Shown: in pieces, positions 1 to 6,975 of the stretch
How the letters are laid out: the number at the start of each line of letters is the position of its first letter
Position numbering within the stretch: position 1 is the first letter of the stretch
NCBI GenBank assembly: GCA_049301135.1
Contig: JBAQKP010000258.1
Coordinates: 1-9,536, forward strand
Reading direction: 5' to 3'
DNA: 9,536 nt
Source of the DNA: JAYXXU01 sp049301135
GTDB lineage: Bacteria; Pseudomonadota; Gammaproteobacteria; Pseudomonadales; Moraxellaceae
Translations under genes and position numbers: made by a program
Notes under the pieces: generated by a model
Seen by the model: only the letters and a program-made list of their open reading frames with translations
Told to the model about the DNA's origin: nothing
Databases searched by the model: none

Positions 1-12
1 CGTTACAGCTTT

Positions 13-36
13 ATCAATCACACGTTGTGTGTTGAT
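13..36. repeat. Bulged inverted repeat at window edge
   Basis: Bases 13-17 (ATCAA) and 19-23 (CACAC) pair with 27-31 and 32-36 (GTGTG, TTGAT) around a 3-base loop. T18 is left as a single bulge, giving 10 paired positions. No T-run follows on either strand, so it is not an obvious terminator. It could be an operator or lie in the untranslated end of a gene outside the window. The function is unknown. Confidence 0.35.
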
Positions 37-52
37 GAGCGGTATTCTATGG

Positions 53-82
53 ACAAACACCCTGCTCGTCAACAGCAGGGTG
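53..82 (-). terminator. Candidate intrinsic terminator of nadA
   Basis: A perfect 9-base-pair stem (58-66 CACCCTGCT against 74-82 AGCAGGGTG) encloses a 7-base loop. It lies 61 bases past the nadA stop codon. Read on the minus strand the stem is followed by only a short tail, TTTGT, so the T-run is weak. The stem is strong enough that it may still end or protect the nadA mRNA. Confidence 0.45.
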
Positions 83-143
83 CACGATTTTACAGGATTT
101 CATGCGTGAATGTTTGTTTTTTCAGCAAAAACCTGTTTTTTGT

Positions 144-1226
144 CTATTTTTTCAGCATTTTTGCAAAATTCAGCATCCGATCCAAAGGCATTTTTGCGCG
201 TAAGGCCAACGCTGGATCAACTTGAATCTCTTGATCGCCGGTTTTGAGCACATGCAAGAGGTTCTCTAGGCCATTCATCGCCATCCACGGACAGTGCGCA
301 CAGGAGCGACAGGTCGCGCCTTCGCCTGCGGTCGGCGCTTCGACCAGAATCTTGTCCGGTGCGGCCTGTTGCATCTTGTAGAAGATGCCGCGATCAGTCG
401 CCACGATCAATCGCTGATTCGGCAAGGTCTGCGCGGCTTTAATCAGTTGGCTGGTGCTGCCAACCGCGTCGGCCAGTGCAATCACTGATTCAGGCGACTC
501 TGGATGCACCAACACGGCTGCATCAGGATAGACCACTTTCATCTGCAAGATACCGCGCGCGCGAAATTCCTCATGCACGATGCACGAGCCGTCCCACAGC
601 AGCATGTCTGCGCCGGTTTTCTTTTGGATATAACGTCCCAGATGCTGATCCGGCGCCCAGATGATTTTTTCGCCCAGACTGTCGAGATGCTCAATAATCT
701 CAACCGCACAGCTTGAGGTCACCACCCAATCGGCACGTGCCTTAACTGCGGCGGAGGTGTTGGCATACACGACGACGGTATAGTCGGGATGCTGATCACA
801 AAAGGCGGTAAACTCATCGACCGGACAGCCCAGATCCAGCGAGCACGTGGCCTCTAGGGTCGGCATCAGGATGGTTTTTTCGGGGCTTAAGATCTTGGCG
901 GTTTCGCCCATAAACTTCACGCCCGCGACCATCAAGGTGCTGGCAGAATGGTCACGGCCAAAACGCGCCATCTCCAACGAGTCCGACACGCAGCCGCCAG
1001 TCGCCTCAGCCAGTGCCTGAATTTCTGGCTCACAGTAATAGTGCGCCACCAGCACCGCGTCACGCGCTTTGAGTTCAGCGGCGATTTCATCACACAGCGC
1101 CACACGCTCAGCATCGGTCATGACGATCTCTTGCGACTGCCCTAAACGATCCAGATGCTCGCGCACCACCGCTTGGGCATCATTGGCAATCAAACCGTTG
1201 GTAATTAAATTGGGTTCAGCAGTCAT
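144..1226 (-). CDS. nadA: Quinolinate synthase NadA (4Fe-4S enzyme)
   Basis: NadA condenses iminoaspartate (made by NadB) with dihydroxyacetone phosphate to give quinolinate, the second step of de novo NAD synthesis in the cytosol. I recognise the sequence as the long proteobacterial form, 360 residues against about 347 in E. coli. The three cysteines expected to hold the [4Fe-4S] cluster are present: Cys128 in CSLDLGCP, Cys215 in SCIVHEEF, and the last within CRSCAHC (Cys306, 309, 312). The ending PLDRMLNFAKML is also typical. I chose the ATG at 1226, which starts MTAEPN. The frame is open upstream to a TTG at 1259, but that start is less likely, and a weak GAG lies about 9 bases before the ATG. 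The gene stands alone after the argJ terminator, so it needs its own promoter within 1227-1314. A TAAAAT there is a possible -10, but I see no good -35. Confidence 0.97.
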   Translation of the reverse strand: MTAEPNLITNGLIANDAQAVVREHLDRLGQSQEIVMTDAERVALCDEIAAELKARDAVLVAHYYCEPEIQALAEATGGCVSDSLEMARFGRDHSASTLMVAGVKFMGETAKILSPEKTILMPTLEATCSLDLGCPVDEFTAFCDQHPDYTVVVYANTSAAVKARADWVVTSSCAVEIIEHLDSLGEKIIWAPDQHLGRYIQKKTGADMLLWDGSCIVHEEFRARGILQMKVVYPDAAVLVHPESPESVIALADAVGSTSQLIKAAQTLPNQRLIVATDRGIFYKMQQAAPDKILVEAPTAGEGATCRSCAHCPWMAMNGLENLLHVLKTGDQEIQVDPALALRAKMPLDRMLNFAKMLKK

Positions 1227-1310
1227 CGGTTTCGTCTCACACTTAAAACGTGGCAGCAAGCGGCTACGTATGATGGCAGAATGGCGTTATGGTAACGTAT
1301 TTTACCCAAC

Positions 1311-1343
1311 AAAACGCCGCTGCAATCGTCTATCACAGCGGCG
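1311..1343 (-). terminator. Intrinsic terminator of argJ
   Basis: A perfect 8-base-pair GC-rich stem (1315-1322 CGCCGCTG against 1336-1343 CAGCGGCG) has a 13-base loop. On the minus strand it is followed directly by TTTTGTTG. It starts about 72 bases after the argJ stop and separates argJ from nadA. Confidence 0.75.
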
Positions 1344-1414
1344 CAATCTAAACACAGCTTGCAACTTACACCAGCAGGTATCTACTGGTGAATCGGCGCA
1401 ACTATTGACACAAC

Positions 1415-2635
1415 TTAGGAACGATAGTCGGCGTTGATTTTGACGTAATCATAAGAGAAGTCACACGTCCACACCGTATCCACCGCGTCGCCACGACCGA
1501 GCGCAATCCGAATGGTGATCTCGCTTTGTTGCATGACTGCCGCGCCTTGTGCTTCGGTGTAGTCCGCCGCCGCACCGCCATCACGACAAATCTGCACATC
1601 GTCTAGCCAGACCTGTACTTTGGACTGATCCAAGTCACTGAGGCCAGCTTTACCAATCGCCATGACAATACGCCCCCAGTTTGGATCAGAGGCAAAAAAT
1701 GCAGTCTTGATCAAAGGAGAATGCGCCACACTGTAAGCCACATCGCAACATTCTTGGATGGTTGCGCCACCTTCGACTCGCACGGTCATAAATTTGGTCG
1801 CGCCCTCACCGTCACGCACGATCAATTGCGCCAAGCGAATAAACACCCCACTCAAGACCTGCATGACCTCAGCAAAACGCGGATCATCGCGCGATTGCAG
1901 CACAGCCCCACCCGCTTGGCCAGTCGCAACCAGTACGCAAGCGTCGTTGGTCGAGGTATCACCGTCGATGGTAATCCGGTTAAACGACTGCTCGGTGACT
2001 TCGCTCAAGATCTGCTGCAACAAACCGGCTTCAATCGCCAAGTCGGTCGCCACATAACCCAGCATGGTCGCCATGTTGGGTCGAATCATGCCTGCGCCTT
2101 TGCTGATGCCGGTCACACTGTAGGTCACGCCATCTAGGGTAAATTGCTCACTCGCGCCTTTGGGCAGCGTGTCTGTGGTCATGATGCCATGCGCAGCATC
2201 GACCCAGCGGTCGGCATCTAATGCGGCCAAGGCATTTGGCAAACCGGCGATCAGGCGATCAATTGGTAATTGCTCACCGATCACACCGGTCGAAAACGGC
2301 AAAATCTCAGCAGTGGTCAATCCGGTCAACTCTGCCAGCGCAGCACAGCTTTTTTGGGCATTCGCCAGACCGACTGCACCTGTGCCGGCATTGGCGTTAC
2401 CCGTATTGATCAACAGATAACGTGGCTGAGCAACCGCGATGTGTTGTTTGACCACTTGTACCGGTGCAGCACAAAACGCGTTTTGGGTCAACACCGTCGC
2501 AACGGTCGAACCTTCGACCAATTCAAAGATGACCAAATCACGGCGATTTTTGTAGCGAATATAACTTTCGGCGATACCAATTTTGACTCCGTTGATGGGG
2601 AGCATTAGGGGTAATGAAAGATCACCAACAGCCAT
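1415..2635 (-). CDS. argJ: Bifunctional ornithine acetyltransferase / N-acetylglutamate synthase ArgJ
   Basis: ArgJ moves the acetyl group from N-acetylornithine to glutamate, recycling it in arginine synthesis. Bifunctional members also make N-acetylglutamate from acetyl-CoA. The precursor (406 residues) cuts itself into alpha and beta chains. The site is clear: the run KGAGMIRPNMATMLG has the Ala189-Thr190 junction, and Thr190 becomes the N-terminal nucleophile of the beta chain. Other hallmarks are the LLINTGNANAGTG run near residues 76-87, DGDTSTND near 225-231, SDPNWGR near 316-322, and the C-terminal DFSYDYVKINADYRS. I chose the ATG at 2635 (MAVGD, the usual start of this family). It has AAGGA 8 bases upstream and is better than the in-frame TTG at 2641. 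The promoter must lie in about 60 bases between the start and the terminator at 2696-2733. A TTGGCA with a TATTCT 14 bases later is a poor candidate. Whether it is truly bifunctional cannot be read from the sequence. Confidence 0.97.
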   Translation of the reverse strand: MAVGDLSLPLMLPINGVKIGIAESYIRYKNRRDLVIFELVEGSTVATVLTQNAFCAAPVQVVKQHIAVAQPRYLLINTGNANAGTGAVGLANAQKSCAALAELTGLTTAEILPFSTGVIGEQLPIDRLIAGLPNALAALDADRWVDAAHGIMTTDTLPKGASEQFTLDGVTYSVTGISKGAGMIRPNMATMLGYVATDLAIEAGLLQQILSEVTEQSFNRITIDGDTSTNDACVLVATGQAGGAVLQSRDDPRFAEVMQVLSGVFIRLAQLIVRDGEGATKFMTVRVEGGATIQECCDVAYSVAHSPLIKTAFFASDPNWGRIVMAIGKAGLSDLDQSKVQVWLDDVQICRDGGAAADYTEAQGAAVMQQSEITIRIALGRGDAVDTVWTCDFSYDYVKINADYRS

Positions 2636-2695
2636 GATCAAAATCCTTGTAGACGGGAGAATAAATGCGGGCTAGTGTGCCAAAAAAGCGCGCCT

Positions 2696-2733
2696 AAAAA
2701 TAGGCGACTCACGGAAGGAAATCGCCTATTTTT
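2696..2733 (-). terminator. Intrinsic terminator after the second lipoprotein gene
   Basis: A perfect 12-base-pair stem (2696-2707 AAAAATAGGCGA against 2722-2733 TCGCCTATTTTT) has a 14-base loop. It begins 23 bases past the lipoprotein stop codon. The A-run on one side and the T-run on the other are the classic symmetrical form. It isolates the lipoprotein pair from argJ. Confidence 0.82.
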
Positions 2734-2756
2734 AAGTAGATCAAACGCGGATTGAT

Positions 2757-3236
2757 TTAATGAGCTGTGTGCTCAGTGCAGTCAAACAGCGTTTTTTCAT
2801 CTTCTTGCTGGGCGGTATGATCAAGCGTCATGCTGGTCAGCACCGCCTTGTCTGCTTTGGTATGCCATTGCATGCCTTGCTCCGGCTGAATGCCCTGCTC
2901 GGTGGCATAACGTGCGCCCGATGCGGACACCACAGAATACAGTTTGTAGTCGACACCATTGATGTTCAAGATCGCTTTAGGCTTGGTGGCATCACGATTG
3001 TCATACGTCGCCAGAATTTGTTGATCTGGCGTACAGCTATAGTGCACCGTGCTGGATTGTCCCGCAGTGACGGACACTGGCGCCTCAGGCTCCACGACCC
3101 CAGATACCACGACATCAGTCGCTGGCACGGCTGGATTGGGCGCTGCTGCTGGTTCAGGTGTGGCCTCAGGTTGGTCACAGGCAGTCAACATGACGGCAAG
3201 CACGCAAGCTGCGCACATCAAGCGAATCTGTTGCAT
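2757..3236 (-). CDS. Lipoprotein with MliC-like lysozyme-inhibitor domain
   Basis: The 159-residue protein starts with a short signal peptide ending in the lipobox LTAC, so Cys20 should be lipid-modified. A Pro/Ala/Glu-rich linker (about 21-60) leads to a compact C-terminal domain. This resembles the MliC/PliC family of periplasmic inhibitors of c-type lysozyme: a YxC at 66-68, an ILNINGVDYKLY strand pair, SASGARY at 104-110, W124 with Lys127 shortly after, and a closing Cys153 likely to bond Cys68. In studied MliC proteins the serine of the SxSGARY loop and a later lysine enter the lysozyme active site, and both have counterparts here. Asp follows the lipidated Cys, which in enterobacteria favours retention in the inner membrane. 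The ATG at 3236 has AGGA about 11 bases upstream. The gene follows its paralogue after 21 bases, so the two are probably cotranscribed. The lipoprotein call is firm; the inhibitor role is inferred from motifs. Confidence 0.8.
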   Translation of the reverse strand: MQQIRLMCAACVLAVMLTACDQPEATPEPAAAPNPAVPATDVVVSGVVEPEAPVSVTAGQSSTVHYSCTPDQQILATYDNRDATKPKAILNINGVDYKLYSVVSASGARYATEQGIQPEQGMQWHTKADKAVLTSMTLDHTAQQEDEKTLFDCTEHTAH

Positions 3237-3257
3237 GGCGTATTCGATCCTGTTGAT

Positions 3258-3734
3258 TTATAGATGTGTACAGCGATAAAGAATTTTTTCAAGGCTTTTG
3301 CCACCCACATTCGGCACGCTGGTTAAGCTTGCGCCGTCGGCGGACACTGTCCAGCGCATCCCTTCACCATCTGCCATACCACTCTCAGTGCTGAACACCG
3401 ATTCAGTCGCAGAGCTGGCATACAGCACATGGATCATGCCATTAATCTCAAGCATAACTTGTGGCTCGACGACATTCTGTCGGTCGTAGGTCGCGGTAAT
3501 ATTTTGTGCTGGCAGACAGTTGTAGGCTTGTACAGGGAGTAACGAGCTGATTTTTACCGGTAGTGCTTCGGTCGGCACGACAGGTGCAGCGCTTTGAGCG
3601 GGTGTGATCTCGGAAGCAGCTGGCTGTGCGACCTTGTCTGGCGCTGGTTCAGCCGGTTTATTACAAGCGGTCAGCGCCAGCAAGCCACTGATGATCAGGG
3701 CGGATTTTAAGACATTTAATCGGTTCACAAGCAT
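3258..3734 (-). CDS. Paralogous lipoprotein, degenerate MliC-like domain
   Basis: The protein is 158 residues from the chosen ATG. A hydrophobic signal peptide ends in the lipobox LTAC (Cys24), followed by a Pro/Ala-rich linker and a domain clearly related to the next gene's product. Shared features include CLPAQNITATYD against CTPDQQILATYD, LEINGM against LNINGV, GMRW against GMQW, and a matching C-terminal Cys (Cys73 and Cys155). The lysozyme-contact motif is gone: where the paralogue has SASGARY this copy has SATESVF (108-114), and the lysine after the tryptophan is Ser131. It may have lost inhibition, or bind something else. Start choice is uncertain. ATGs at 3770 and 3758 give a long leader and lack a ribosome site. 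AGGA lies just before 3737, only 3 bases from the ATG at 3734 and 9 from a GTG at 3728. It lies downstream of the displaced secA terminator and is probably first in a two-gene unit. Confidence 0.78.
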   Translation of the reverse strand: MLVNRLNVLKSALIISGLLALTACNKPAEPAPDKVAQPAASEITPAQSAAPVVPTEALPVKISSLLPVQAYNCLPAQNITATYDRQNVVEPQVMLEINGMIHVLYASSATESVFSTESGMADGEGMRWTVSADGASLTSVPNVGGKSLEKILYRCTHL

Positions 3735-3777
3735 CATTCCTGTTGGTCTATCGGGCATTTTGCCATTCATCTAACGC

Positions 3778-3804
3778 AAAAGGCGCTGCCATCACAGCAA
3801 CGCC
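3778..3804 (-). terminator. Intrinsic terminator, probably the original secA terminator
   Basis: On the minus strand an 8-base-pair stem (GGCGTTGC against GCAGCGCC, one G-U pair; 3797-3804 with 3782-3789) has a 7-base loop and runs straight into TTTT (3778-3781). It is about 300 bases past the secA stop. Without the inverted-repeat element at 3837-4105 it would sit about 31 bases past it, the normal place. Confidence 0.7.
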
Positions 3805-3836
3805 CTCGCCAAACGCATCACTTCTGACAGTGGATC

Positions 3837-3853
3837 AGGGTCTGTTGACGTTT
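3837..3853 (+). repeat. Left terminal inverted repeat
   Basis: These 17 bases match the reverse complement of 4089-4105 without mismatch. Pairing stops at once on both sides: C3836 faces A4106, and C3854 faces C4088. Confidence 0.85.
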
Positions 3854-4088
3854 CGAACGCGAACCGCGTTGCAAGGCAAAATGCAGTCAGACTAGGCGGC
3901 ACATGCAGCAAATGGTGGTTCCATTTGCAAATGGGGCAACGATGTATGACGGTATTTTGCCAGCAACCCGAAGGGACACGTCGCTTTTTGGCTGCTACTG
4001 CGTTGCAGATCGTTTGCTTAGCATGACTAAGCGACTCGACCTGCGCCTTGTATCACCTCAAAAATCGACTGTGTCGCGGTCGTGGCTC

Positions 4089-4105
4089 AAACGTCAACAG
4101 ACCCT
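4089..4105 (-). repeat. Right terminal inverted repeat, overlapping the secA stop
   Basis: This is a perfect partner of 3837-3853. The secA stop codon TAG occupies 4106-4104 on the minus strand, so two of its three bases (A and G) are the outermost bases of this repeat. Confidence 0.85.
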
Positions 4106-6881
4106 ATACTGCTTTACCATGACATTGCTTGTATTTTTGACCCGACCCGCATGGGCATGGGGCATTGCGGCTAATACTCATCGCCGCATACGGATTGTCT
4201 TGGAGATTCTGACCAGCGGCAGTGGCTTTACGCCCACCGGACAGCGTGACCCCAGCACGGTTCACTTGACCCAATTCTGGGTCGTTGTGGGTTTCTCCAG
4301 TAATGCCATCGACTTCGGTGTGCTGGAAGTGCAAGCTGGTGCTTTGCGCTTCACGTTGCTGTTGCGCTTCCATCGCTGCCAGCTCTTCTGCGGTCGGCAC
4401 ATGCACCCGTGACAGATCCTGCACCACTTCAGATTTGATGCTGGACAATAAGCCTTGGAACAGAATAAACGCCTCACGCTTATACTCTTGCTCAGGATTT
4501 TTTTGCGCATAGCCACGCAAATGAATGCCCTGACGCAAATGATCCATCGCAGCCAAATGCTCTTTCCAGTAACGATCCAGCGATTGCAGCATAAAATGCC
4601 GCTCCAGCGTCCGCGCACTGTCATCGCCCATTTGGCTGCGTCGTTCACGATAACGGGTAGTCGCCGCGTCGATAATCTTCTGGCGCAGCAACTCTTCATC
4701 GAGACGGCGATCTTCTTTCAGCCAGACCGCAATTGGCAAACTGAGCATAAAATCTTGCTCAAGCGCACGCTCTAGACCTTCGATATTCCACTGATCGTCA
4801 ATACTGCCGACCGGAATATACTCATTAATCATCACGTTCAGCACGTCGTCGTACATGCCTTCGATGCCGTCTTGCAGACTGGCTTCTTTGAGGACGTCAT
4901 CACGCTGACCATAGATGATTTTGCGCTGTTCGTTGGCGACGTCATCGTATTTCAGCAGGTTTTTGCGGATGTCAAAGTTACGCGATTCGACTTTACGCTG
5001 GGCGTTTTCGATCGAGCGACTGACCATTTTGTGTTCAATCGCTTCGTCTTCTTTCAGACCCATCGCGCGCATCATATTCACGACGCGATCGCCGGCAAAA
5101 ATCCGCATCAAATCGTCTTCAAGCGACAGATAAAAACGCGAGTTACCCGGATCACCTTGCCGACCAGCGCGACCACGCAACTGGTTGTCGATCCGGCGCG
5201 ATTCATGCCGCTCGGTACCGACGATATGCAGACCACCCGCCGCCAAGACTGCCGCATGGCTTTCTTTCCATTCGGCTTCTAGGCGCTGGGCATCGGCTTC
5301 AGTCGCGTTTGGAATCTGCTCTAGGCGCACTTTCCAGTTACCGCCGAGCAAAATATCCGTGCCGCGTCCGGCCATGTTGGTGGCGATGGTGACCGCACCC
5401 AAGCTGCCGGCTTGCGCAATAATATCCGCTTCACGCGCGTGCTGCTTGGCGTTCAGAACTTCGTGTTTGACACCGGCTTCGGTCAATAGTTTCGACAGGT
5501 ACTCGCTCGATTCAATCGTGGCTGTACCGACCAACACGGGTGCATTTTTCTTGTTGATCTCGATGATTTCTTGAATAATCGCCTGATACTTATGCGGCTT
5601 ACTTAAGAAAATCAAATCATTCTGGTCAATCCGCACCATCGGCTTGTGGGTCGGAATCACCACCACATCAAGGTTATAAATCTGACTAAACTCAGAGGCT
5701 TCGGTATCCGCCGTACCGGTCATGCCTGCCAGTTTACTGTACAAGCGGAAGTAGTTCTGAAAAGTCGTGGTGGCCAGCGTTTGGTTTTCGTTTTGAATCC
5801 GCACGCCTTCTTTGGCTTCGACTGACTGATGCAGACCTTCTGACCAACGCCGACCCGGCATGGTACGACCGGTATGCTCATCGACGATCACAATCTCGTC
5901 CCCATCGACGATGTAATGCACATCGCGCTGGAACAGATGATGTGCCCGAATCGCGGCGGTGACGTGGTGCAACAGGTTGAGACGGCTGGGTGAATACAGG
6001 CTTTCTCCTTCGCCGAGTAGCTCAATCCGTACCAATTGCTGCTCAATAAACTCGTAACCGCCTTCATTGATCTCAATCGAGCGCTGTTTTTCATCGACCC
6101 AAAAATGCCCGCCGTCTGGCTCATTTTCTTCTTTTTGACGTTTTAGCAGTGGTGCGATGTCGTTGATCATCGCATACAAACGTGACGAGTCTTCCGACTG
6201 ACCAGAAATGATCAACGGGGTACGCGCTTCATCGATCAGAATCGAATCGACTTCGTCGATAATGGCAAAGTTCAGACCACGCTGCTTCTTCTCATCTAGC
6301 GAGAACACCATGTTATCGCGCAGATAATCAAAGCCAAATTCGTTATTGGTGCCGTAAGTGATATCCGCTTGATAGGCCAGATGCTTTTCGTGCGGCGGCT
6401 GCATTGAGTAGATCACACCGACGGTTAAGCCTAAAAACTCAAACAGCGGACGGTTTAACTCGGCATCACGCGCGGCCAAGTAATCGTTCACGGTGATCAC
6501 ATGCACACCGGCCGAGCTGATCGCATTTAAGTAACAGGCCAGCGTGCCCATCAGGGTTTTACCTTCGCCGGTACGCATCTCCGCGATGCGGCCTTCGTGC
6601 AGCGTCATACCACCGATCAATTGCACATCATAATGCCGCATGTTCAGTACGCGCTTACCCGCTTCGCGGCAGACTGCAAATGCTTCGGGGAGCAGTTTAT
6701 CCAGTGACTCACCCGCTTGGTAACGCTGTCGAAAGTCGGCGGTTTTGGCCTTCAGTTCGTCATCAGACAGCACCGAGATGGTCGGCTCTAAAGCATTGAC
6801 AGCATCGACGCTCTTACGCATCCGTTTCAATTCGCGTTCGTTTTTGGTGCCGAAAATACTTCCGACCAGACTTGCTAGCAT
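4104..6881 (-). CDS. secA: Preprotein translocase ATPase SecA
   Basis: SecA is the motor that binds preproteins and drives them through SecYEG using ATP, moving between cytosol and inner membrane. The 925-residue length fits (E. coli 901). In order I see: the N-terminal start MLASLVGSIFGTKNEREL; Walker A MRTGEGKT at 102-109; VNDYLAARD near 131-139; Walker B region IDEVDSILIDEA near 208-219; the preprotein-binding domain between about 225 and 370; the second motor domain with ATNMAGRGTDILLGG ending near 514; the arginine-finger motif GRAGRQGD at 570-577; the helical scaffold and wing domains; a variable linker; and a C-terminal zinc tail with Cys909, Cys911, Cys920 and His921 that binds SecB or ribosomes. 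I chose the ATG at 6881, where the family normally starts, over an in-frame TTG at 6890. AAGAG lies upstream. No secM-like regulator precedes it. The stop codon abuts the inverted-repeat element, and the protein end (CHGKAV) looks complete. Confidence 0.99.
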   Translation of the reverse strand: MLASLVGSIFGTKNERELKRMRKSVDAVNALEPTISVLSDDELKAKTADFRQRYQAGESLDKLLPEAFAVCREAGKRVLNMRHYDVQLIGGMTLHEGRIAEMRTGEGKTLMGTLACYLNAISSAGVHVITVNDYLAARDAELNRPLFEFLGLTVGVIYSMQPPHEKHLAYQADITYGTNNEFGFDYLRDNMVFSLDEKKQRGLNFAIIDEVDSILIDEARTPLIISGQSEDSSRLYAMINDIAPLLKRQKEENEPDGGHFWVDEKQRSIEINEGGYEFIEQQLVRIELLGEGESLYSPSRLNLLHHVTAAIRAHHLFQRDVHYIVDGDEIVIVDEHTGRTMPGRRWSEGLHQSVEAKEGVRIQNENQTLATTTFQNYFRLYSKLAGMTGTADTEASEFSQIYNLDVVVIPTHKPMVRIDQNDLIFLSKPHKYQAIIQEIIEINKKNAPVLVGTATIESSEYLSKLLTEAGVKHEVLNAKQHAREADIIAQAGSLGAVTIATNMAGRGTDILLGGNWKVRLEQIPNATEADAQRLEAEWKESHAAVLAAGGLHIVGTERHESRRIDNQLRGRAGRQGDPGNSRFYLSLEDDLMRIFAGDRVVNMMRAMGLKEDEAIEHKMVSRSIENAQRKVESRNFDIRKNLLKYDDVANEQRKIIYGQRDDVLKEASLQDGIEGMYDDVLNVMINEYIPVGSIDDQWNIEGLERALEQDFMLSLPIAVWLKEDRRLDEELLRQKIIDAATTRYRERRSQMGDDSARTLERHFMLQSLDRYWKEHLAAMDHLRQGIHLRGYAQKNPEQEYKREAFILFQGLLSSIKSEVVQDLSRVHVPTAEELAAMEAQQQREAQSTSLHFQHTEVDGITGETHNDPELGQVNRAGVTLSGGRKATAAGQNLQDNPYAAMSISRNAPCPCGSGQKYKQCHGKAV

Positions 6882-6930
6882 GGGTGACAACTCTTAATTA
6901 GGAAAACAGACGGCCGCAGGCCCTGCGACT

Positions 6931-6958
6931 ATTATGGTGACAAGTCAGTGAAGTGCAA
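6931..6958 (-). promoter_or_regulatory. Candidate sigma-70 promoter of secA
   Basis: On the minus strand TTGCAC (6953-6958) and CATAAT (6931-6936) are 16 bases apart. CATAAT matches five of six consensus bases; the -35 is weaker. Transcription would begin about 40 bases before the secA ATG. I see no terminator between the kinase gene and secA, so read-through from upstream is also possible. Confidence 0.42.
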
Positions 6959-6975
6959 GGGGGAACAGCACAAGA

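Larger units (their letters stand above)
3837..4105. mobile_element. MITE-like element with 17-base terminal inverted repeats
   Basis: The element is 269 bases long. It begins with AGGGTCTGTTGACGTTT (3837-3853) and ends with its exact reverse complement (4089-4105). Inside are further perfect hairpins: 3856-3861 with 3865-3870 (AACGCG, 3-base loop), 3908-3915 with 3921-3928 (GCAAATGG, 5-base loop), and 4016-4021 with 4027-4032 (GCTTAG, 5-base loop). There is no transposase. One plus-strand frame is open from 3903 through the right end, but it runs on as antisense to secA and has no family I know. I see no clear target-site duplication in the flanks (GGATC on the left, ATACT on the right). The ends and size fit a non-autonomous miniature transposable element or an intergenic repeat of the RNA-folding kind. 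The parent insertion sequence is unknown. It explains most of the long gap between secA and the lipoprotein genes. Confidence 0.72.

Noticed and set aside
1227..1314. Promoter for nadA (TAAAAT as a possible -10)
   Set aside because: The hexamer is fair, but the matching -35 would fall in the argJ terminator stem with a poor sequence. Not strong enough to list as a feature.
1721..2137. Plus-strand 138-codon frame inside argJ
   Set aside because: It is antisense to the strongly conserved argJ coding sequence. The length is explained by codon bias on the other strand.
2760..3263. Plus-strand 167-codon frame opposite the MliC-like lipoprotein gene
   Set aside because: It is a full antisense shadow of a gene with a clear lipobox and domain. 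It has no ribosome site or recognisable content.
3735..3836. Promoter for the lipoprotein pair
   Set aside because: I looked on the minus strand before the start codons and found no -35/-10 pair with acceptable spacing. Read-through from secA or an outward promoter in the element stays possible but unsupported.
3903..4412. Plus-strand 169-codon frame starting inside the repeat element and running antisense into secA
   Set aside because: More than half of it is the complement of the conserved secA 3' end, and no family is recognisable. The frame is probably a by-product of the element and secA codon use. It could only matter as a remnant of the element.
4872..5282. Plus-strand frame inside secA
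   Set aside because: It is a shadow of secA, with no motif of its own.
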